Origin: Neobacillus pocheonensis
Lineage (GTDB): Bacteria > Bacillota > Bacilli > Bacillales > Cytobacillaceae
DNA length: 64,000 bases
Direction: 5' to 3'
NCBI GenBank assembly: GCA_023702235.1
Contig: JAMQCR010000001.1
Coordinates: 558,001-622,000 of the forward strand
Part shown: piece after piece, positions 58,759 through 64,000 of the stretch
Position numbering within the stretch: the first letter of the stretch is position 1
How the letters are laid out: the number at the start of each line of letters is the position of its first letter
Position numbers and translations under genes: made by a program
Notes under the pieces: model-generated
The model's database searches: none
Told to the model about the DNA's origin: nothing
Seen by the model: only the letters and a program-made list of their open reading frames with translations

Positions 58759-61083
58759 ATGATTGGACGATCCTTTTATTTTGCCTTGAGCGCATTATTA
58801 GGTGTGCTTTGTTCGCTTATTAGTTTTTTTCCTTTCTTCCTGTTAACGTTGATTTATATTTTTCTTTTATTTAGATACAAAGGTTATACCAAACCACAAC
58901 TTGCCTTAATTAGTTGTTTATTTTTCGTATTTTTGGCGAAGGACATCATACTGTAGTGAAAAATAAAACAACCATCCCAGATTCCAATACAACTTTTATT
59001 CTCGAATACAACCAAGATACAAAAATCGATGGAGATTTATTTCAAGTAATGGCAACCGAAAAAATGTACAAGGAAAAGCTGCTAGTTCGTTACAAAATAA
59101 AATCCGAGCAGGAAAAAGAATCTTTAAAAAGCAAAGACTTTTATGGTTGTCTTGGTCATGCTACAGGAGTATTATCAAAACCAGCAATTGCTAAAAATCC
59201 TAATGGTTTCAACTACCGACAATATTTAGCTGCGAAACAAACCTATTGGATTATGGATATGGTAGAAAGTCCACTTCAAACCTGTTCCCACCTGAAACCT
59301 TCAATCTTGTCCAAGGTCAAGCAAATTCGTTTTTACGGAATTGCATACCTCGAAAATCATTTTCCTCCCGAAATTGCTTCCCTTTCAGCGGCATTAATAT
59401 TTGGCGACAGGAGTTTGCTTGATCCCTCTTTACTAAGTGATTACCAAAAAACAGGAATTGTCCATTTACTTGCCATTTCTGGACTTCACGTTTCATTGTT
59501 AGTCGGGATGGTCTATTACCTAGGGATTCGAATTGGATTTACCAAGCAGGTTATGATGAATTTTCTCCTTACGATTCTTCCTGTGTATGTCATTCTTACT
59601 GGCAGTTCACCCTCAGTCATCCGTGCAGTAATGATGATTTTTCTTGTCCTCCTTGCAGTTAAATGGAAAAGGCGAATAAAACTTTTACCTATTGACGCGA
59701 TTAGTTTAGCCCTTATGATTTATTTACTTTTTTCTCCAATGGTTATTTTTGATATTGGCTTTCAGCTTTCCTTCACTGTAAGTCTCGCGATTATTTTATC
59801 TGCACCGAATATTCTAAAGCGATATCAAAAATATATCCCGAATGTTGGTAACCTCAATCACTTCGCAATTCGCTGCACTACCACTTTTGCTTTATCATTA
59901 TTTCGAGCTTTCCTTTATTAGTATCTTGGCAAATTTATTATATATCCCATTATTTTCTTTTGTTTATCTCCCTGGTTTGTATTTATTGTTTATCGTTCAG
60001 TTTGTGTTCGGTAAGACTCCTCATATGGTTAAGGACATCTTTATAAAAATAATTACTCTTTCAAATCAGCTAATTGACCATCTGGCCAATTATTCCTTTG
60101 CTCGATTTACTCCAGGTAGACCTACTGGGGTTTTTCTCATCCTCTATATAATGGCCATTTTAGTCATTTTTCTTATCTGGGAAGTGAGAGCTTATCCTAA
60201 AAAAAGGCGCCACCTTATCCTATTGATCGGTTTTCTTTTCGTGTTTCAAAGCGGTTGGAACTGGTTAAATCCTTTTGGGGAAGTAACGATGATTGATGTT
60301 GGTCAGGGTGACAGCATATTGATTCACCTTCCTTTTGGAAAAGGGAATTATTTAATTGATACTGGAGGTACGCTTGCCGTTACTGAAGAACTGTGGAAAA
60401 AGCGCACAAACCCATATGAAGTGGGTATGGATGTAGTGGTTCCTTTTTTAAAAGGAAAAGGGATTACGAAAATCGATAAACTAATCCTAACGCATGGAGA
60501 TATGGACCATATCGGAGGTGCTTTTTCCATCCTAAAGGAATTGGAAGTGAAACAAATTCTGATGCCTTCGGTTGTCGAACCATCCGAAACTGAATTGAAC
60601 ATTAGACAACTTGCTAAAAGGAAAGGTATCCCCGTTTTGAAGGTATCAGAAGGATTTGAATGGCAGAATAGTAAGGGTTTCTTTTATATACTTTCGCCAG
60701 AAAAGAATTTCTCAGGAGAACGAAACAGGGGATCAGTTACTACTTTTGCAAAAGTAGGAGGAGTCACATGGTTTTTTGGAGGCGACCTTGATCAAGTGGG
60801 AGAAGAAAAAATTATTAGCAAATACCCAAATTTGACCATTGATGTACTAAAGGCTGGTCATCATGGGAGTAAAACCTCTAGTGCTCCAGATTTCATTAAT
60901 CAGATTAAACCAAGTGTGGCTTTAATTTCAGTAGGTGAAAAAAATCGTTTCGGACATCCACACAAAGAGGTCTTAGATCGCTTAAAAAAGGCTAACGCCA
61001 TTATTTACCGAACGGATAAACAAGGTGCTATAACTTATCAATTTTATCAAGGAAAAGGAACCTTTTTTACCTATCTTCCATAA
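58759..61083 (+). CDS. comEC: ComEC/Rec2 DNA uptake channel (two frameshifts)
   Basis: Polytopic channel for ssDNA import plus a C-terminal metallo-beta-lactamase domain (DVGQGDSILIHLP, THGDMDHIGG, GGDLDQVGE, GHHGSKTSS). The competence domain shows GIVHLLAISGLHVSLLVG. Two breaks. Near 58935, TTGGCGAAGG should be TTGGCCGAAGG (GGCC lesion), giving FLAEGHHTVVKNK. Between about 59818 and 59842, before MLVTSITSQFAALPLLL, there is a +1/-2 shift with no GGCC. About 775 aa overall, as expected. ATG 58759. Confidence 0.92.
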
Positions 61084-61103
61084 GATAGATCACAAAGCAA
61101 AGA

Positions 61104-61122
61104 AGGCTGCATCTGCTGCAGC
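61104..61122 (-). terminator. Hairpin after yqzM
   Basis: GGCTGC-AGCAGAT-GCAGCC on the minus strand followed by TTCTTTGCTTTG; weak terminator. Confidence 0.5.
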
Positions 61123-61148
61123 CCAATATTATACGTATGTACCAATTA

Positions 61149-61283
61149 TTAAGATCCGATTTGCTTAATGACTGTAGCGACAATAAACATAATAGCAAAA
61201 AAACCAAAGGAAACTCCAAATCCTACTCCAGAATCCATTGCATCGTTGCGTTTACTTTGCACGTCTTTTTCAAATTCATTCAC
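61149..61283 (-). CDS. yqzM: YqzM family small membrane protein
   Basis: 44 aa: NEFEKDVQSKRNDAMDSGVG, then a membrane helix (GVSFGFFAIMFIVATVI) and KQIGS. It matches YqzM in length and sequence. GTG 61283 follows AGGAGGGG. The position opposite comEC/holA is conserved. Function unknown. Confidence 0.88.
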   Translation of the reverse strand: MNEFEKDVQSKRNDAMDSGVGFGVSFGFFAIMFIVATVIKQIGS

Positions 61284-61370
61284 AAGCTACCCCTCCTATT
61301 TCACAATTTAGTATAAGCGATTTTCTCTAAAAAATCCACAAAGCATTTAGATTTGCTTATCCAAACCTGA

Positions 61371-61520
61371 CAAGAGTTAACACAAATAGTTTATCCCGAT
61401 TGGGCTAGACTAAAATTTACAAAGGAATTCCGCCAAGCAATGAAAGAACCTAGGGCTATTGTTGCAGGCGTTCACTATAGATCGGGAATTGGCGCAGAAA
61501 ATGCTGCTAATTCCCTTTAA
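61371..61520 (+). pseudogene. C-terminal fragment resembling a PAP2/vanadium-haloperoxidase-like protein
   Basis: An open stretch without a start, ending at TAA 61518-61520, reads ...PDWARLKFTKEFRQAMKE and then PRAIVAGVHYRSGIGAENAA. The AGVHYRS segment is like the histidine-containing C-terminal motif of PAP2-type haloperoxidases. No RBS and no N-terminal part are nearby, so it looks like a relic in the 309-base gap between yqzM and holA. Assignment is tentative. Confidence 0.35.
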
Positions 61521-61592
61521 GTACTTGTCAAATTGACCAAGCTTCTTTACGATAGTTATGTGTTAAGTGGACAAAGGGAGCGCTGGTACAAA

Positions 61593-62609
61593 ATGGTATT
61601 GGATATTTGGAAACGAATCAAACAAAGGGACATTGCTCCTATTTATTTATTATACGGAACAGAAGGCTTTTTAATCAATGAGACGAAGCAATTACTTCTT
61701 AATCATATTCTGGATGAAGAAGAGATGGATTTTAATTTTTCCGCTTATGATTTGGAGGAAACGCCAATTGAGTTAGCTATAGAAGATGCGGAAACCTATC
61801 CTTTTTTAGGTGAAAGAAAAGTGATTTTTTTACATAACCCATCGTTTTTAACAGCTGAGAAATCAAAAGAAAAGGTTGAACATAACTTATCAAGACTGGA
61901 ATCTTACTTGAAAGAACCGGCACCCTATACAGTGATGGTGATTTCCGCTCCATATGAAAAGCTTGATGAACGAAAAAAAATCACGAAAGAATTAAAAAGA
62001 AATACGGTTATAGTGGAAGCGAAAAAACTAAATGAACATGAACTAAAGAATTGGATAAAGGAACGAGCAAAAGCGAACGGAATCGAATTCGAATCCAATG
62101 CCCTTGACCTATTACTCGCCCTTGTTGGAACGAATATGTTTATGATCTCAAGTGAAGTGAATAAATTAGCATTGTATGCCTCAGGGGAAAAGAAAATTGA
62201 TGCTAAGCTCGTTGAAAAATTAGTGGCAAGGTCACTTGAGCAAAATATTTTTACGTTGATTGAAAAAGTAGTTCAAAGGAAGCTTGATGAAGCACTCCGA
62301 ATTTATTTTGATTTGTTAAAGCAAAACGAGGAGCCCATTAAAATTTTGGCCTTACTTGCCGGACAATTTAGGCTAATTTATCAAGTAAAAGAACTCTCTC
62401 GAAGAGGATATGGTCAACAGCAAATGGCAACTTACTTGAAAATCCATCCATTTCGTGTAAAACTTGCTGCGGGTCAAGCGAGTAAATTTACAGATGAAGA
62501 ATTGGCATCATTCATGAAGCTCCTGGCAGAAGCCGATTACCAGATGAAAACCGGAGGCATGAATAAGTCTTTACTAATTGAAATGTTATTATTCCGGTTA
62601 AAAAGGTAA
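61593..62609 (+). CDS. holA: DNA polymerase III subunit delta
   Basis: Clamp-loader delta subunit (YqeN). MVLDIWKRIKQRDIAPIYLL and LYGTEGFLINETKQLL at the N-terminus, the AAA+-like fold without a Walker A, and C-terminal helical collar (YQVKELSRRGYGQQQMATYL). 338 aa. ATG 61593 matches the family start; the frame opens upstream at 61533 without support. RBS GGGAG is about 12 bases away, which is long. Confidence 0.93.
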   Translation: MVLDIWKRIKQRDIAPIYLLYGTEGFLINETKQLLLNHILDEEEMDFNFSAYDLEETPIELAIEDAETYPFLGERKVIFLHNPSFLTAEKSKEKVEHNLSRLESYLKEPAPYTVMVISAPYEKLDERKKITKELKRNTVIVEAKKLNEHELKNWIKERAKANGIEFESNALDLLLALVGTNMFMISSEVNKLALYASGEKKIDAKLVEKLVARSLEQNIFTLIEKVVQRKLDEALRIYFDLLKQNEEPIKILALLAGQFRLIYQVKELSRRGYGQQQMATYLKIHPFRVKLAAGQASKFTDEELASFMKLLAEADYQMKTGGMNKSLLIEMLLFRLKR

Positions 62610-62611
62610 AA

Positions 62612-62645
62612 AAAACGATTCCTGGTTAGGAATCGTTTTTTTTTA
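62612..62645. terminator. Bidirectional terminator between holA and rpsT
   Basis: AAAACGATTCC-TGGTTA-GGAATCGTTTT with an A run before and a T run after; serves both convergent genes. Confidence 0.85.
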
Positions 62646-62655
62646 TGTGCTTTTA

Positions 62656-62916
62656 TTATAGCGAGTTAGCTTTTTTCATTAGACGAGATTTTTTACGAGC
62701 AGCAGCGTTCTTGTGGATAAGACCTTTTGCGGCAGCCTTGTCTAATTTACTTGAAGCGGATGCTAATACTTCTTTAGCAGCAGCACCGTCGTTATTTGAA
62801 ATAGCAGCTTCTACTTTTTTCACAGCAGTACGCATTGAAGATTTCGCAGTTGTATTTTGAGCATTACGAGCTTCGCTTGTTTTTACACGCTTAATAGCAG
62901 ATTTAATGTTAGGCAT
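62656..62916 (-). CDS. rpsT: 30S ribosomal protein S20
   Basis: 86 aa, basic. [20 protein letters not shown] and [16 protein letters not shown] are typical S20. ATG 62916 lies six bases after AGGAGGTG; the in-frame GTG 62925 overlaps that site and is rejected. Divergent from gpr, as in B. subtilis. Confidence 0.95.
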   Translation of the reverse strand: MPNIKSAIKRVKTSEARNAQNTTAKSSMRTAVKKVEAAISNNDGAAAKEVLASASSKLDKAAAKGLIHKNAAARKKSRLMKKANSL

Positions 62917-63136
62917 TACATTCACCTCCTACAAAGAATCGAGACTATATGAACTCGACTTTACATTCATAAAAAATTAATTCAGAACAAGAGATATTTT
63001 ATCAAACGTGCTAACCTTTTGCAATAGTTGTTTATAAAGGACAGAAATTATCATTCGCATGTTTTACCGAATATAGGGGGAAAATAGGAAATAGTTTCTA
63101 TTTTTCAAAGGAATTTTGGATGGGAGTGTTGCTAAC

Positions 63137-64000
63137 ATGAAAGAATCAGTTGATTTAAGCAAGTACTCTGTTCGTACAGATTTAGCCATTGAGGCAAGGG
63201 AAATGGTCCTTGCTGGTCTTGGTAATACTGTACAACAAGAGGAAAACCTTTCACAAATCGAAGGCGTCATTATAAAAGAAAAAGATGTTGAAGATATCAA
63301 AATTTCTTTAGTAGAAGTGACGAAGGAAGGAGAAAAACACTTAGGAAAAAAAGCTGGAAGATACTTAACAGTAGAAGTTCAAGGAATCCGTGGGCAGGAC
63401 ACTGAAATACAACAAAAGGTTGAGAAGATTTTTGCAAATGAATTTTCTCATTTCTTAGAGGGGTCAGGAATTAAGAAAACCGACTCTTGTCTTGTAGTAG
63501 GGCTTGGGAATTGGAATGTCACGCCAGATGCTTTGGGACCAATGGTCTGTGAAAATTTATTAATTACTCGTCATTTATTTCAACTGCAGCCAGAAAATGT
63601 GGAGGAAGGCTATCGTTCCGTAAGTGCCATATCGCCTGGTGTTATGGGATTAACCGGAATTGAGACAAGTGACATCATATTTGGTGTAGTGGAAAAATCA
63701 AAGCCCGATTTTGTGATTGCGATTGATGCATTAGCATCACGTTCAATCGAAAGGGTGAATTCGACCATTCAAATTTCTGATACAGGTATTCATCCGGGTT
63801 CCGGTGTTGGTAATAAAAGAAAGGAACTAAGTAAAGAAACATTGGGAATTCCCGTTATCGCCATTGGTGTCCCGACAGTTGTAGATGCTGTTTCGATTAC
63901 GAGTGATACCATTGATTTCATCCTTAAGCATTTTGGGAAGGAGCTTAGAGAAGGAAATCGTCCCTCAAGAGCGCTTGCACCAGCTGGGATGAGTTTTGGG
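63137..64000 (+). CDS. gpr: Germination protease GPR (3' end cut by window edge)
   Basis: Degrades small acid-soluble proteins during spore germination. 288 codons are present and the gene runs off the window. N-terminal pro-sequence region [19 protein letters not shown], then [26 protein letters not shown] and [14 protein letters not shown], the aspartic-type A25 protease blocks. ATG 63137 follows GGGAGTG. Forespore expression is known for the family; no clear sigma-G promoter was identified. Confidence 0.94.
   Translation, partial: MKESVDLSKYSVRTDLAIEAREMVLAGLGNTVQQEENLSQIEGVIIKEKDVEDIKISLVEVTKEGEKHLGKKAGRYLTVEVQGIRGQDTEIQQKVEKIFANEFSHFLEGSGIKKTDSCLVVGLGNWNVTPDALGPMVCENLLITRHLFQLQPENVEEGYRSVSAISPGVMGLTGIETSDIIFGVVEKSKPDFVIAIDALASRSIERVNSTIQISDTGIHPGSGVGNKRKELSKETLGIPVIAIGVPTVVDAVSITSDTIDFILKHFGKELREGNRPSRALAPAGMSFG

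Noticed and set aside
63040..63136. Sigma-G/sigma-F promoter of gpr
   Set aside because: GCATG is present near 63057, but no -10 element at suitable spacing was convincing enough to annotate.

Overview
The window is a chromosomal segment of an endospore-forming, low-GC Gram-positive bacterium of the Bacillaceae. Gene order follows the Bacillus subtilis secDF-to-gpr backbone closely. Sporulation genes (spoVB, sigK, sda, gpr), competence genes (comN, comER, comEA-EB-EC) and two tRNA-sensing T-box leaders support this placement. The genus cannot be fixed from sequence alone; a Neobacillus/Mesobacillus-like relative is only a guess. I see no tRNA, rRNA, prophage, IS element or CRISPR array.

Layout. 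1-1594: spoVB (partial, -) and comN. 1744-9856: secDF, recJ-apt, relA-dtd. 9997-13912: a small unknown ORF, a T-box leader, hisS-aspS, 6S RNA. 14049-16917: tcdA and an ABC-2 transporter pair. 16999-20517: a YuiD-type membrane protein (-), then an accessory three-gene cluster predicted to make the sulfolipid SQDG (sqdB, sqdX-like, gtrA). 20627-28839: rarA (-), cymR, a cysteine desulfurase, mnmA, yrrB, recD2, yrrD. 28915-34265: yrzQ, yrrI, T-box, alaS, yrzL, ruvX, yrzB. 34474-41831: mltG, an unassigned structured RNA leader, the trmR-trhP1-trhP2 wobble-uridine genes, udk, greA, a penicillin-binding protein. 41908-46028: yrrS, a yrrT remnant, mtnN-mccA-mccB-yrhC (methionine-to-cysteine reverse transsulfuration). 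46154-46969: a row of very small ORFs including yrzI. 47136-50695: uninterrupted sigK, a lipoprotein, pssA and psd. 50783-56503: sda with a DnaA/LexA-like control region, then yqeG-yqeH-aroE-yhbY-nadD-yqeK-rsfS-yqeM. 56559-64000: comER, comEA-EB-EC, yqzM, holA, rpsT, gpr (partial).

The most striking property is that 16 otherwise well-conserved genes, among them alaS, hisS, aspS and secDF, carry frameshifts (21 lesions). Aligning each break to the expected protein shows that about 17 of the 21 fall at, or next to, what should be a GGCC tetranucleotide, usually with one base lost. Random gene decay would not choose one motif. The likely explanation is systematic base-calling error at a modified GGCC motif, which implies a GGCC-specific DNA methyltransferase in the strain. 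I therefore annotate these genes as full-length loci with suspected sequence errors. Only the yrrT remnant and a haloperoxidase-like fragment look like real decay.

Biological points beyond the backbone: the sulfolipid cluster; an uncharacterised structured leader upstream of the tRNA wobble-modification operon; a possible dual SOS/DnaA control region for sda; a Shine-Dalgarno sequence embedded in the greA terminator hairpin; and the small-peptide array between yrhC and sigK.
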